Positions 45,109 to 54,720 of a stretch of 64,000 nucleotides of DNA are shown here, piece by piece. Where the stretch lies: the NCBI GenBank assembly GCA_944381365.1, contig CALWKW010000007.1:21844-85843 (forward strand), given 5' to 3'. The notes under the pieces were generated by a model that did no database searches, was not told the origin of the DNA, and was given only the letters and a program-made list of their open reading frames with translations. This DNA comes from an uncultured Christensenellaceae bacterium. Its GTDB lineage: Bacteria > Bacillota > Clostridia > Christensenellales > UBA3700. Position numbers and translations under genes: made by a program. The stretch's first letter is position 1. Each line of letters starts with the position of its first letter.

Positions 45109-45827
45109 TTATGCCGTCAGGATATTTACTATCACTTTTTCACGCTGTGAATAGCCTACATTAAGGGCTTTGGTGCCTGAATATTTTTTGCTTGTTCTAA
45201 AATGTCGAACGCAGAAATTGTCCACATTGCTTTCGGCAAGGATAAGAGCTTTTTGTCTTTTTCGGGAATAAACTTCTATATTCTCGATAAGCACATTTTT
45301 TATGTCGCCGCAACCTAAATAATATCTTTTGTCAAGTCTTTTTAAAAGCTTAGTGCCCTTTTTGCAATATCTTGCACCGTCCATATTGACGGCAAATGCT
45401 TTGCACAAGCCTTTAAAGTTTTGGGCATAAATATCTGATATGGTAGAATCCACGGACAACATTCTTATAAAGCTATGACAAAGAGGGCTGTATAGATTTT
45501 GTATTTTTATGTTTTCGATAGGTCCCGAAAGGATATCGAGATTTTGAAGTCTTGATAGACAATCGTCAGCATTGAGTGCTACAAAATCGTCATTGGGACT
45601 TCCTTTTGTGGCGGAAAGGTTTTGAATAGTTCCGTTTTTGCAAAAACCTCCGAGATGAATACCGTCTTGATTGGGGAGAATATATTCTGTATCGAAGAAG
45701 ATATCAGAAGAGTTTTTGATATGGTATAGTAGCCGCTTTTGACAAAGATAGTACCGCCTTTGTCGAGAGCGGATTGGATGATATCCGAATAGTCTTTTTC
45801 CCCCTGATATTGTATAGTGATAGCCAT
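45109..45827 (-). pseudogene. Parallel beta-helix glycosidase, broken and internally deleted
   Basis: The first frame from 45827 reads MAITIQYQGEKDYSDIIQSALDKGGTIFVKSGYYTISKTLLI, the usual start of pectate-lyase-like beta-helix enzymes. After about residue 42 the match jumps to another frame with DTEYILPNQDGIHLGGF, NGTIQNLSATKGSPNDDF and VALNADD, the active-site-type strand of GH28-like proteins, which stays open to 45109. The 100 or so residues that should lie between are missing, so the gene suffered a deletion with a frameshift. No signal peptide. It was probably a sugar-releasing enzyme linked to the neighbouring glycosidases. Confidence 0.85.
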
Positions 45828-46174
45828 AAAAGTTCCCCCGAAATTTTTCTTAGCATTTTTGTTTAATAAGAAAGTATTTTAGTACCAATGGACATAAATA
45901 TGCTGTTTTCGATAATAAAACGATATCAAAACATCTATATTTATATCCTGAAAACAATAAGTTGTTTATATCCTTATCATAATTTATATAAGTACTTATA
46001 TTGTTTGTTATATCATTAATATATTAATACCTATTACTTAAAATTGAATTAACATATATAAAGTATAATAAAATCTATATAAATAGCAATACAAATAAAA
46101 ATCGCTATTGACAAAACAAATAAGCTAACGGATAATTAAAATATAAAATATTTTAGTTTTTGCAAGGGGGATAT
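45828..46174. other. Promoter region between the pseudogene and GH31
   Basis: 347 bases, AT-rich, divergent promoters expected. The words TTATATCC and TATATCCTTATC recall the inverted repeat at 32.7 kb, but no clear palindrome. No gene. Confidence 0.5.
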
Positions 46175-48526
46175 ATGCAAAGATTTGCGATAAACACAAA
46201 TTCAAAAAGCAATGACATTCAGATAATTCAAGGCGAGGGATACAGAATAAGCATACTCACGCCCTATCTTATCAGAATAGAAAAAGGCGACTATACTGAC
46301 GAAGCCACTCAGAGCGTATGGTACAGAGCTTGGGATAATCCCGAGTTTAAAACCTTGAAAGACGGCAAAATCCTAAGCATAGTCACGCAAAAAGTAAAGT
46401 TTGATTTTGATACCGTATCAAAGAAAATCAAGAGTATAACCCTCGATGACAAAAGAGTGATAAAAAACTTTTCAAAGGGCAATCTCAAAGGCACCAGACG
46501 AACCTTGGATATGACAAACGGAAAAGCTCATCTTAGCAAAGGACTTATCTCCAAAAACGGTGTGGCAATCCTTGACGACAGCAAGTCTTTGATACTAAAA
46601 GGAGAAGACATACTCAAAAGAGCAAAATGCGAGGACAAATATTATTTTGCCTACGGCAATCATTATAGGGAATGTATAAGAGATTTGTACAATCTTACGG
46701 GATTTACGCCGCTTATACCCCGCTTTGCACTCGGAAATTGGTGGAGTAGGTACAAAGCCTACACTCAAGAAGAATATCGTAGTCTTATGCAGACTTTTAT
46801 CGACAAAAGAATACCGATTACGGTCGCAACCATAGATATGGATTGGCATTGGGTGAATGTGGTAGAAAGATTCGGCAAGGACGCACAAAAGGTCTATGCA
46901 AATTCTTTGTGGGAAAAACTTGTCTATGGAAGCATGCCGGGGTGGACGGGATATAGTTGGAATACGGATTTGTTTCCCGACTATAAAGAGCTTTTGGATT
47001 GGCTCAACAAGCACAATTACAAAGTGACTCTCAACCTTCATCCTGCCCAAGGCGTAAGGTATTTTGAAAACCAATACGAAGATATGTGCAAGGCGGTAGG
47101 ACAGGATTCAAAGACAAAAGAGCCCGTAAGATTTTCTTTGGCGAGCAAAAAATTTATAGAAGCGTATTTTGACATACTTCACCGCCCTTATCAGAACGAA
47201 GGCGTAAGATTTTGGTGGATAGATTGGCAGCAGGGCAAAAACAGCGACATAAAAGGTCTAGATCCTTTGTGGGCACTCAATCATTATCATACCCTTGATC
47301 AGGAAGATGAAGGCAAGCGAGCATTGATACTTTCTAGATATGCAGGCATAGGCAGTCACAGATATCCTTTGGGATTCAGCGGGGATAGTGCGATAACATG
47401 GGCTACGCTCGATTTTCAGCCTTATATGACATCTACTGCCGCAAATGTCGGATACAGCTGGTGGAGCCATGACATAGGCGGACATCATTTTGGATATAAG
47501 GATGACGAATTGTATCTGAGATGGTTGCAATTCGGTGTGTTCAGCCCGATAAACAGACTTCATTCTACAAGCAATGAGTTTATGGGAAAAGAGCCTTGGA
47601 AGTGCAAAAAAAGCATTGAAAAATCTGCCGAAAGATATCTAAGATTAAGACACAAGCTTATCCCCTATATTTATTCAATCAATTATCTTACGCATACTCA
47701 AGGTCTTGCATTGTGCGAGCCTATGTATTACGGATATGATTGCAAAGAGGCATACGAGGTCAAAAACCAATATTCATTCGGCACTCAGCTTGTTGTCGCT
47801 CCTATTACAAGGCATACGGATATTCGCACCAATCTTGCAGGCACGAAGTTGTGGGTGCCCGAAAAAGAAAGATACACCGACATTTTTACGGGCAGGATAT
47901 ATGAAAGCGGAAATTACGAGATATATAGAGATATAGAGGATATTCCCGTATTTGCCAAGGCGGGAAGCATAATACCTATGTATTTTGACGATAAGACAAA
48001 CGATATAACTTTGGATCAGCCTTTGGAAGTATGGCTTTATAGAGGTGACGGAAAATTCGTAATGTATGAAGATGACGGCGAAACGCTTAAATATAAAAAG
48101 GGCAAGCAGGTATTTACTACATTAACATTAAAAGAAGAGGGCGACAAGCAAATACTCGAGATAGAGAGCGAGGGAGATTTGAGCATACTTCCAAAGACAA
48201 GGCAAATGCATCTTGTATTCAAGGATATAGAAACCGCACTCGCAAAAGTCGATGGCAAAAGACAAAAGGTCGATATCAAAGACATAGTCATAGACTATGA
48301 CGGCAGCAAAAAGAGAATAGAGCTTGAAAAATGCGAGTATATGAAAAACAAGGATTATAGAGAAGAACTCATAACTTTGATATCCAAATATCAGCTCAAG
48401 ACCACCCAAAAGACAAAACTTTTTAAAGACACTTTAAAAGACGACAATTCTTCTTTGCCAAAATTCAAATCCGATATGACAAAACCTATAATAGAATTGA
48501 GAAAAATCTGTCTTGAAAAGAAATGA
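46175..48526 (+). CDS. GH31 alpha-glycosidase
   Basis: 783 residues from the ATG at 46175 (AGGGGG 4 bases upstream). N-terminal beta-sandwich, then the (beta/alpha)8 barrel with GNWWSRYKAYTQEEY, DMDWHW and the nucleophile D350 in FWWIDWQQG; the acid/base is D404 in GFSGDSAITW. LHSTSNEFMGKEPW and EVWLYRGDGKFVMYEDDGET follow, the latter in the C-terminal domain. It cleaves alpha-linked glucose or xylose from oligosaccharides and, having no signal peptide, works in the cytoplasm. The WWIDWQQG form rather than DMNE puts it in a less-studied GH31 branch. The C-terminal 100 residues are lysine-rich and extra to the core. Confidence 0.92.
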   Translation: MQRFAINTNSKSNDIQIIQGEGYRISILTPYLIRIEKGDYTDEATQSVWYRAWDNPEFKTLKDGKILSIVTQKVKFDFDTVSKKIKSITLDDKRVIKNFSKGNLKGTRRTLDMTNGKAHLSKGLISKNGVAILDDSKSLILKGEDILKRAKCEDKYYFAYGNHYRECIRDLYNLTGFTPLIPRFALGNWWSRYKAYTQEEYRSLMQTFIDKRIPITVATIDMDWHWVNVVERFGKDAQKVYANSLWEKLVYGSMPGWTGYSWNTDLFPDYKELLDWLNKHNYKVTLNLHPAQGVRYFENQYEDMCKAVGQDSKTKEPVRFSLASKKFIEAYFDILHRPYQNEGVRFWWIDWQQGKNSDIKGLDPLWALNHYHTLDQEDEGKRALILSRYAGIGSHRYPLGFSGDSAITWATLDFQPYMTSTAANVGYSWWSHDIGGHHFGYKDDELYLRWLQFGVFSPINRLHSTSNEFMGKEPWKCKKSIEKSAERYLRLRHKLIPYIYSINYLTHTQGLALCEPMYYGYDCKEAYEVKNQYSFGTQLVVAPITRHTDIRTNLAGTKLWVPEKERYTDIFTGRIYESGNYEIYRDIEDIPVFAKAGSIIPMYFDDKTNDITLDQPLEVWLYRGDGKFVMYEDDGETLKYKKGKQVFTTLTLKEEGDKQILEIESEGDLSILPKTRQMHLVFKDIETALAKVDGKRQKVDIKDIVIDYDGSKKRIELEKCEYMKNKDYREELITLISKYQLKTTQKTKLFKDTLKDDNSSLPKFKSDMTKPIIELRKICLEKK

Positions 48527-48582
48527 AAAACAAAATTTTATAATATAATAAAACAATAAAAAACATATTGCAAAAAACCTTA

Positions 48583-48611
48583 AAGTGCCTGAACGACAGG
48601 CACTTTTTTTT
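48583..48611 (+). terminator. Terminator of the GH31 gene
   Basis: AAGTGCCTG/CAGGCACTT stem with a 4-base loop and TTTTTTTT tail. Confidence 0.88.
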
Positions 48612-48813
48612 GCACCTAAAAATAAAATATCGCTTATAAATTTTTGAATATCCACAAAAAAACTTCAAAATATGTCAAAAATAAGAGAAAGATTTAACAA
48701 TCATACTATTTTGTAATACTATTTTGTCGCTTTTGTCTATTATCGCAAAATGCCATTGAACAGCTATTTTTAATGTGATAAAATATAGTTAGAAATATGA
48801 AAGGAGGGCAAAT

Positions 48814-50067
48814 ATGGAAAAGTATAATCCTTATGACAATTTCCTCAAAGTACTTGCCGATGCGGCACAGGCAATAGGCATGAAAGAGGAAGACTATGAG
48901 CTTATCAAGTACCCCGAAAGAGAACTTAAGGTCACTGTTCCCGTAAGAATGGACGATGGCAAGATAAAAGTCTTTGATGGATACAGAGTACAGCACAGCA
49001 CCTCGAGAGGTCCCTGCAAGGGCGGTATAAGATATCATCAGGATGTCAATATCGATGAAGTAAAGGCTTTGGCTGCGTGGATGAGTTTTAAGTGTGCGGT
49101 AGTCAATATCCCTTACGGCGGAGCAAAGGGCGGCATAAAGGTCAATCCTTCGACATTGTCCAAAGGCGAACTAGAGAGATTGACGAGAAGATATACGGCA
49201 ATGATTTTCCCTATTATCGGACCTGAAAAAGATATCCCTGCCCCTGATGTAGGCACAAATGCACAGGTAATGGATTGGATAATGGATACATATTCGATGA
49301 CATCGGGATATACCGTGCACGGAGTGGTGACAGGCAAGTCGCTTGAAGTAGGCGGTTCGCTCGGAAGGCCTGAAGCTACCGGAAGAGGCATAATGATTGT
49401 GACAATGAAGATGCTCGAGAAGTGCGGCAAAAAGCCCGAGGATGTAAAGATAAGCATACAAGGCATGGGCAATGTAGGAGCTACGGCTGCAAAGCTTCTT
49501 GCCGAAAAAGGCTGCAAAATCGTGGCGGTGGCCGATGTGTCGGGTGGTTTGTATAATGAAGACGGATTGGATATACCCAAGATATATGCCTTCGTAAAAG
49601 CAAAAAATCTCTTAAAAGATTACAAAGACAAAGACGCAAAGCAAGTCACAAACAAAGAAGTGCTTACCGCACCTTGCGATATATTGATACCTGCGGCACT
49701 TGAAAATCAGATTACGGCAGAAATCGCAAAAGAAGTCAAATGCGGTATGGTGATAGAAGCAGCCAACGGACCTACTACCGTAGAAGCAGACGAAATTCTT
49801 GCCAAGCGAAACATTACCGTCTTGCCCGATATTTTGTCAAATGCGGGCGGTGTAGTAGTATCTTATTGCGAATGGGTGCAGAATCTCCAGTCGCTCACAT
49901 GGGACGAGAACGATGTCAATACGACACTCTACAAAGTTATGTCCCGAGCTTTCGATGATGTCTATAATAAAGCCAAGGAAAATAATCTGAGTTATAGATT
50001 GTCAGCTTATGCGGTGGCGATAGAGAGGATTTGTACTGCGAAGAAGAAGCGTGGTCTCTTCCCTTGA
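48814..50067 (+). CDS. gdhA: Glutamate dehydrogenase (Glu/Leu/Phe/Val family)
   Basis: 417 residues. Substrate-binding lysines in GPCKGGIRYH and MSFKCAVVNIPYGGAKGGI; catalytic Asp in DIPAPDVGTN; nucleotide fold IQGMGNVGATAAKLL; later AANGPTT and LPDILSNAGGVVVSYCEWVQN. It interconverts glutamate and 2-oxoglutarate plus ammonia. The size is that of the hexameric NAD-type enzyme of Clostridia. AGGAGG is upstream. An R2-type repeat begins 3 bases after the stop. Confidence 0.96.
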   Translation: MEKYNPYDNFLKVLADAAQAIGMKEEDYELIKYPERELKVTVPVRMDDGKIKVFDGYRVQHSTSRGPCKGGIRYHQDVNIDEVKALAAWMSFKCAVVNIPYGGAKGGIKVNPSTLSKGELERLTRRYTAMIFPIIGPEKDIPAPDVGTNAQVMDWIMDTYSMTSGYTVHGVVTGKSLEVGGSLGRPEATGRGIMIVTMKMLEKCGKKPEDVKISIQGMGNVGATAAKLLAEKGCKIVAVADVSGGLYNEDGLDIPKIYAFVKAKNLLKDYKDKDAKQVTNKEVLTAPCDILIPAALENQITAEIAKEVKCGMVIEAANGPTTVEADEILAKRNITVLPDILSNAGGVVVSYCEWVQNLQSLTWDENDVNTTLYKVMSRAFDDVYNKAKENNLSYRLSAYAVAIERICTAKKKRGLFP

Positions 50068-50070
50068 TAG

Positions 50071-50196
50071 GCGAACGCATATAGAGGCACATTTTTTGCC
50101 TTTGTTTGCGACACTCCTTCTCAGTCACATACATCAGTATGCTCCTGTCGCAGTCGGTCTGAAAAAGACAAAACCTGCACCCCTCTCTGCGTTCGC
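50071..50196 (+). repeat. R2-type repeat after gdhA (diverged)
   Basis: 126 bases bounded by a perfect 9-bp inverted repeat GCGAACGCA (50071-50079)/TGCGTTCGC (50188-50196). Inner TCACATACATCAGTATGCTC matches the core of other R2 copies; the right part AGTCGGTCTGAAAAAG matches sequence after the mnmE copy. Confidence 0.75.
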
Positions 50197-50246
50197 ACAG
50201 AGTAGGTAATTTCTTGATATAATGAAAAATGCCACTCTTTTCGCTC

Positions 50247-50515
50247 ACCACGACAAAATACCAATACTTTTGAAGTGTCAAAAGTATAAGGCAAGATGTC
50301 GGGTTCGCTTTATACCGACCAAACGAAATGGTGTATATCGTAGATATAACCATTTGTCGGTACTATCTTAATATGTAGAGAATATTAGAATACCACGACA
50401 AGATACCAATACTTTTGAGGAGTCAAAAGTATAAGGCAAGATGTCGGGTTCGCTCTATACCGACCAAACGAAATGGTGTATATCTTAGATTTACCATTTA
50501 TCGGTACTATCTTTA
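50247..50515 (+). repeat. R1 repeat, two tandem 145-bp units
   Basis: Units start at 50247 and 50392 with ACCACGACAA; the second is slightly shorter at its end. Each has hairpin one (ATACTTTTGA/TCAAAAGTAT, changed to AGGAG in the loop of unit two) and hairpin two (ACCGACCAAACGAAATGGT with its complement). The reverse copy is at 9572-9716. The units follow an R2 copy, in the same order as at 9.5-9.85 kb. Confidence 0.85.
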
Positions 50516-50602
50516 AGGATAAATGCAAAAAATCGCATTGCAAAGATAAAGACTATTGTCCTTGCTATAAGGATAGAAAAACAATTTTTAAATAAAAAGC
50601 AT

Positions 50603-50636
50603 AAAAAAATCGGCCTGTTTTCAGACCGATTTTTTT
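50603..50636 (-). terminator. Terminator of the lipoprotein gene (bidirectional)
   Basis: AAAAATCGG(C)CTG/CAG(A)CCGATTTTT stem with T-tracts on both strands; it can also end any read-through from gdhA. Confidence 0.8.
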
Positions 50637-50653
50637 ATTTACCCGATTAGGAA

Positions 50654-50992
50654 TTAGATAATTTTCTTGAAGATTTCGATAGCACCTTCGCTGCCGAAAG
50701 CGATTGCCTTGCCTCTCTTGCAGAGATTGTCTTTAGAGTCATCGCTCTTCAATTCTTCATAAGCTTCTTTTGCATCGTCATCGTTTTCAAACCAGATGAT
50801 TGTGATGGTTTCTGTTATCTTTGTATAAAGTGCACCTGTATAGCCGCTGACTGTAACATTTGTACCGATGTAGCCTTCTTCCTTAAACTTTTCGTCTACC
50901 TTGTCTTTGTCAGGTGTACAAGCTACGAATACTGATACGAGCATTACGGCAAGCACTATGATTGCAACAGAAAGAATAATTTTCTTTTTCAT
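50654..50992 (-). CDS. Small lipoprotein, unknown function
   Basis: 112 residues. Signal KKKIILSVAIIVLAVMLVSVFVAC has a lipobox ending at C25. The mature part is 87 residues of acidic, helix/strand mix (KFKEEGYIGTNVTVSGYTGALYTK, WFENDDDAKEAYEELKSDD) without a family I know. AGGAGG lies 5 bases before the ATG. It should sit on the outer face of the membrane. Confidence 0.82.
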   Translation of the reverse strand: MKKKIILSVAIIVLAVMLVSVFVACTPDKDKVDEKFKEEGYIGTNVTVSGYTGALYTKITETITIIWFENDDDAKEAYEELKSDDSKDNLCKRGKAIAFGSEGAIEIFKKII

Positions 50993-51405
50993 AAAAACCT
51001 CCTGAGTTCTTGTTGAGATAATTATATCATTGAAAAAAGCAAATTACAAGATTTTTACAATATTTTTTTATACAAAATTAAAAATAACTTAAACGAATAT
51101 GTACATTTTGGTTTAAATATATGGATATAAAATTTGAAAAATGCTTTTTAGGGCTTTGCAATATATAATATGGTTTTTGTTTGGTTTTGTTTTCAGACAA
51201 TTCTATTTTATATGCTTATACACAAAACGGATATTGTTTTTTGTGCCAAAAAACTCAGCTTTTTAGTTGTTTTGCTCAAAAATTTGTTAAAATTATGCCA
51301 AAGTCTATATTTTTGAGTGTCATATATTTGTTTTTGTCGACTTGATATGATATAATCTTTTTGCTGTTTTAGTATTAGATAAATTTAGTTTTGAAGGTGA
51401 AAGGC
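50993..51405. other. Spacer between lipoprotein and amino-acid symporter
   Basis: 413 bases without a gene. It must carry two divergent promoters. I do not see a recognisable riboswitch; the run CAAAAAACTCAGCTTTTTAG is only a weak hairpin. Confidence 0.5.
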
Positions 51406-52878
51406 GTGCAAACTTTGTCAAAAATCATAAGCTTTATCAATGACAATATACTTTGGGGTATTCCTATGGTAATACTCATACTCGGTGTGGGTATTTATTT
51501 GACTGTTCGCAATAAGTTTATGCAGGTGACGAAGTTTCCTTATGCCGTAAAACATACTATCGGTTCGCTCGGAAAACAGCAAAAAGGCAAGAGCAAAGGT
51601 CTTTCGCAATTCGAAGCCTTTTCTACTGCTATCGCAGGCACCGTGGGTACGGGTAATATCGTAGGTGTCGCTACCGCTCTTGTTGCGGGCGGTCCGGGGG
51701 CGATTTTCTGGATGTGGGCTTCGGCTTTTGTGGGTATGTTTACCAATTATGCAGAAAATATCTTGGGTATTTATTATCGCAAAAAAAACAAGGACGGACA
51801 TTTTGTCGGCGGTCCTATGTATTATATAGAAGAAGGTCTGGGCTGGAAATGGCTTGCCATTCTGTTTGCCGTCTTTTGCATGCTTGCGTCTTTCGGCATG
51901 AATATGGTTCAGGTCAATACAATCGCCACCACGCTTGACGGCGGTTTTTCCGTGCCTGATTGGGTCACGGGACTTATCGTAGCTGCTATTATCGCTCTTA
52001 TCATCATCGGCGGTATAAAAAGAATAGGCAAGATTGCTTCAATGATTGTACCTTTTATGTGCTTGTCGTTTATCATTCTTGCACTTGTAATCATCTGTAT
52101 GAATATCTCAAATGTGCCCAAGGCTTTTGCCATGATTTTTCAGAATGCTTTCAGCTTTAAGGCAGTGGGCGGCGGCGTACTCGGTTTTGCTTTTATGCGT
52201 GCTATGAGATACGGTCTTGCAAGAGGTATATTCTCAAATGAGGCAGGTCTAGGAAGTTCGGTTATCGCACATAGTGCTTCCTCTACCAAAGAACCCGTAA
52301 AACAAGGCCTTTGGGGTATTTTCGGAGTATTTTTGGATACTATGATTATCTGCACCCTTACGGCTTTGGTGCTTATCACATCGGGTGTATATGAGTTCGG
52401 CACAACCGTAGAAGGCGGAGCCGATTTGACTCAGACGGCTTTTTCTCAGAGTTTCGGCACTTTCGGTATGGTGGCTTTCAGCATAATTTTGCCTTTGTTT
52501 GCTTTTACGACAATACTCAGCTGGGCATATTACGGAGAGAAGTCCTTTGAATATATATTCGGCGGAAAATATGTCATAATATACAAAATCATTTATGTAC
52601 TTCTTATTGTCGTAGGCTCTGTATCGAGCGTGACGCTTGTATGGGATTTGGCAGACCTATTCAATGGTCTTATGGCTATCCCCAACCTTATCGCTTTGTT
52701 TATCCTCGGCGGGGTAGTGACTCGTATCACTCGCAACTATTTTGACAGGAAAAACAAAAAGGATATAATGCCGATGCTTTCCGCTTATCCCGAGGAAAAC
52801 GCAAAGTGCGTCAAAGACTATAAAGAGCACGGCGAAGAAGACGAAGAAGTACCTGAAGAAGAAAATTATCGTGAATAA
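51406..52878 (+). CDS. Alanine/glycine:sodium symporter (AGCS family)
   Basis: 490 residues from the GTG at 51406 with AAGGTG 6 bases upstream; a TTG at 51391 is an alternative. Family signatures: GLSQFEAFSTAIAGTVGTGNIVGVATALVAGGPGAIFWMW, GPMYYIEEGLG, ARGIFSNEAGLGSSVIAHS, and TTILSWAYYGEKSFEYIFG. About ten or eleven membrane helices. It imports alanine or glycine with Na+. The C-terminal tail is acidic (EEDEEVPEEENYRE). It may work with glutamate dehydrogenase in amino-acid use. Confidence 0.94.
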   Translation: MQTLSKIISFINDNILWGIPMVILILGVGIYLTVRNKFMQVTKFPYAVKHTIGSLGKQQKGKSKGLSQFEAFSTAIAGTVGTGNIVGVATALVAGGPGAIFWMWASAFVGMFTNYAENILGIYYRKKNKDGHFVGGPMYYIEEGLGWKWLAILFAVFCMLASFGMNMVQVNTIATTLDGGFSVPDWVTGLIVAAIIALIIIGGIKRIGKIASMIVPFMCLSFIILALVIICMNISNVPKAFAMIFQNAFSFKAVGGGVLGFAFMRAMRYGLARGIFSNEAGLGSSVIAHSASSTKEPVKQGLWGIFGVFLDTMIICTLTALVLITSGVYEFGTTVEGGADLTQTAFSQSFGTFGMVAFSIILPLFAFTTILSWAYYGEKSFEYIFGGKYVIIYKIIYVLLIVVGSVSSVTLVWDLADLFNGLMAIPNLIALFILGGVVTRITRNYFDRKNKKDIMPMLSAYPEENAKCVKDYKEHGEEDEEVPEEENYRE

Positions 52879-52896
52879 AAAATAATTTACTTATAT

Positions 52897-52928
52897 AAAG
52901 ACGGCAAAATACAAAACCGTCTTTTTTT
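52897..52928 (+). terminator. Terminator of the symporter gene
   Basis: AAAGACGG/CCGTCTTT stem, 12-base A-rich loop, TTTTT tail. Confidence 0.85.
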
Positions 52929-53229
52929 ATGTTTTATTATAATTGTTAAAATGAGATTTTTTGTTGTGTGAGTTCAATAATTTTAACTATAAAATATTTA
53001 AAATATTCTTGGGATATTTTAATAAAACCCAAACCTAAAAAATATGTTTTTACAACTATTGAACAAAATCTCTATATGCGTTATAATATATATAATTATT
53101 TAAAAAATCGGCAAAAAGCTCGATAAAATATTGGCTTTATATACATTCATAAAAACAAAATATAAAGATAATAAATCAAAATAAAGTTTGTTGATTTCAC
53201 AGCAAAAAATACTTTATAAGGGGCAAAAA
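52929..53229. other. Promoter region of the GH18 gene
   Basis: About 300 AT-rich bases; no gene or clear structure. Confidence 0.45.
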
Positions 53230-54639
53230 ATGAAGAAGTTTTTAGTACTCATTATCATACTTACGGCAGTGTTTGTGCCTATGTTTGCAATGAGCGGTTG
53301 CAGCGACAAGACTCCTGATATCATAGCCGACAACTATGAAAATGTCGCAAAAGACGGCAGCTTTGACAAGACAAAGGGAAATGCAGGAGAGAGTGTTGTC
53401 TTTGACTTTTCCAAAGAAGTGACGATAAACACTATCGTACTTAAAGAAAAGGATAATGCCGTCACATCTTTCAGACTCTATGCAGATGACAGCGATACTC
53501 CTTTTTACGGCAACGATTTTATAAGCGGATATAGATATTGCTCGTTTGAGACTATCACTCTTCAAAAGCTCAGAATTGAAGTTTTGACTTCTGACAAAGC
53601 TTGGGAGATTGAGGAAATCGAAGCATATCTTATCGAGTCGTCATTGAACTCTTCTGACGAATTCAGAATTATGTCCTATATTACGATAGATTCTTCATTC
53701 TATCTTGACGAAGGTTTTGACGAGAATCTTAAAGCCATAACTCAATTCAATCTCATCGGAAATATTTATCTTGACAAAGACGGAAATATCGTCTTCAAAG
53801 AAATTACGGCAGACGGCAAAACGTATGAGGGAAAAGAGGCTTTCAAGTTTGCTCTTGACAAAATCCGTGCTGTCAATCCTTCTGCAAAAGTAGTGGCTAC
53901 CATTCTCGGCAATCAGGATTTTTATGGCGATAACCTTGATACAGAAGAGCGTCACAGCGAGGCTATGGATAAGCACTCCGACAAACTTATATCCAATATC
54001 CTCGGCATTATCGAGGAGTATGATTTGGACGGTGTATCTTTTGACTATGAGTATCCTCATAAATACAAATCATACAAAATCTACAAGGCTTTTTTAAAAG
54101 AGCTCAAGTCCTCTCTTCCTGAAGGAAAACTTCTTACGGCGGCTATTTCTTCGTGGCAGTTGGGAATAGGTATGTTTTCCAAAAAAGATTTGCAGGTACT
54201 CGACCAGATAGAGGTCATGGCTTATGACAGCTTTGACGAAAGAGGCAATCATTCTACTTTCTACAAATCGGCTTATGAGGTGCTTGACGGCTTCCGCTCC
54301 AAGGGCGTGGATATGAAAAAGATAAATCTCGGCATACCTTATTATTCCCGTCCTGTCGATGGTGCGACATTCTGGGGTAATTATGGAGATGTAGCCGACA
54401 AATTGTCGCCTTGGGAAAATTCTTATGTGCAGGAATATACAGACCTTGACGGCAAAAAATATCCTCCGCTCAGCAATTACTATAATGGCAGACAGCTTGT
54501 TTATGACAAGACTGCCTATGCAGTAGACAGCGGTGTAGGCGGCGAAATGATATGGCATATGGCTTGCGATTCAAAAGACAAGGATTTGTCGCTCACTCTG
54601 ACTATTGCCAAGGCAGTAAGTTTGAGAGTAAAAGGCTGA
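53230..54639 (+). CDS. GH18-family lipoprotein with discoidin-like domain
   Basis: 469 residues from the ATG at 53230 (AAGGGGC upstream). Signal MKKFLVLIIILTAVFVPMFA with lipobox MSGC, lipid cysteine C24. Residues about 45-145 form a beta-sandwich like F5/8 type C domains (VVFDFSKEVTINTIVLKE, RIEVLTSDKAWEIEEIEAYLI). Residues about 155-469 are the GH18 barrel with DGVSFDYE at 267-274, so the catalytic acid is E274, and QIEVMAYDSFDERG further on. GH18 enzymes cleave chitin-type or N-glycan cores; spore-cortex enzymes such as YaaH are also GH18, but their LysM repeats are absent. It should face the outside. Confidence 0.9.
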   Translation: MKKFLVLIIILTAVFVPMFAMSGCSDKTPDIIADNYENVAKDGSFDKTKGNAGESVVFDFSKEVTINTIVLKEKDNAVTSFRLYADDSDTPFYGNDFISGYRYCSFETITLQKLRIEVLTSDKAWEIEEIEAYLIESSLNSSDEFRIMSYITIDSSFYLDEGFDENLKAITQFNLIGNIYLDKDGNIVFKEITADGKTYEGKEAFKFALDKIRAVNPSAKVVATILGNQDFYGDNLDTEERHSEAMDKHSDKLISNILGIIEEYDLDGVSFDYEYPHKYKSYKIYKAFLKELKSSLPEGKLLTAAISSWQLGIGMFSKKDLQVLDQIEVMAYDSFDERGNHSTFYKSAYEVLDGFRSKGVDMKKINLGIPYYSRPVDGATFWGNYGDVADKLSPWENSYVQEYTDLDGKKYPPLSNYYNGRQLVYDKTAYAVDSGVGGEMIWHMACDSKDKDLSLTLTIAKAVSLRVKG

Positions 54640-54662
54640 AATAAAATACTTTAAACAACAAA

Positions 54663-54683
54663 TACCCGCTGGCTTAGCGGGTA
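54663..54683 (+). terminator. Hairpin between GH18 and MATE genes
   Basis: TACCCGCT/AGCGGGTA with a 5-base loop between convergent genes; T-rich tail on the plus strand (CTTTGTTTGC). Confidence 0.7.
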
Positions 54684-54720
54684 CTTTGTTTGCATTTTTT
54701 GTCGCATACAATATTAATTA

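Noticed and set aside
53230..54639. Spore-cortex GH18 enzyme (YaaH/SleL type)
   Set aside because: No LysM repeats; it has a lipobox and a discoidin-like domain, which fits a surface glycosidase better.
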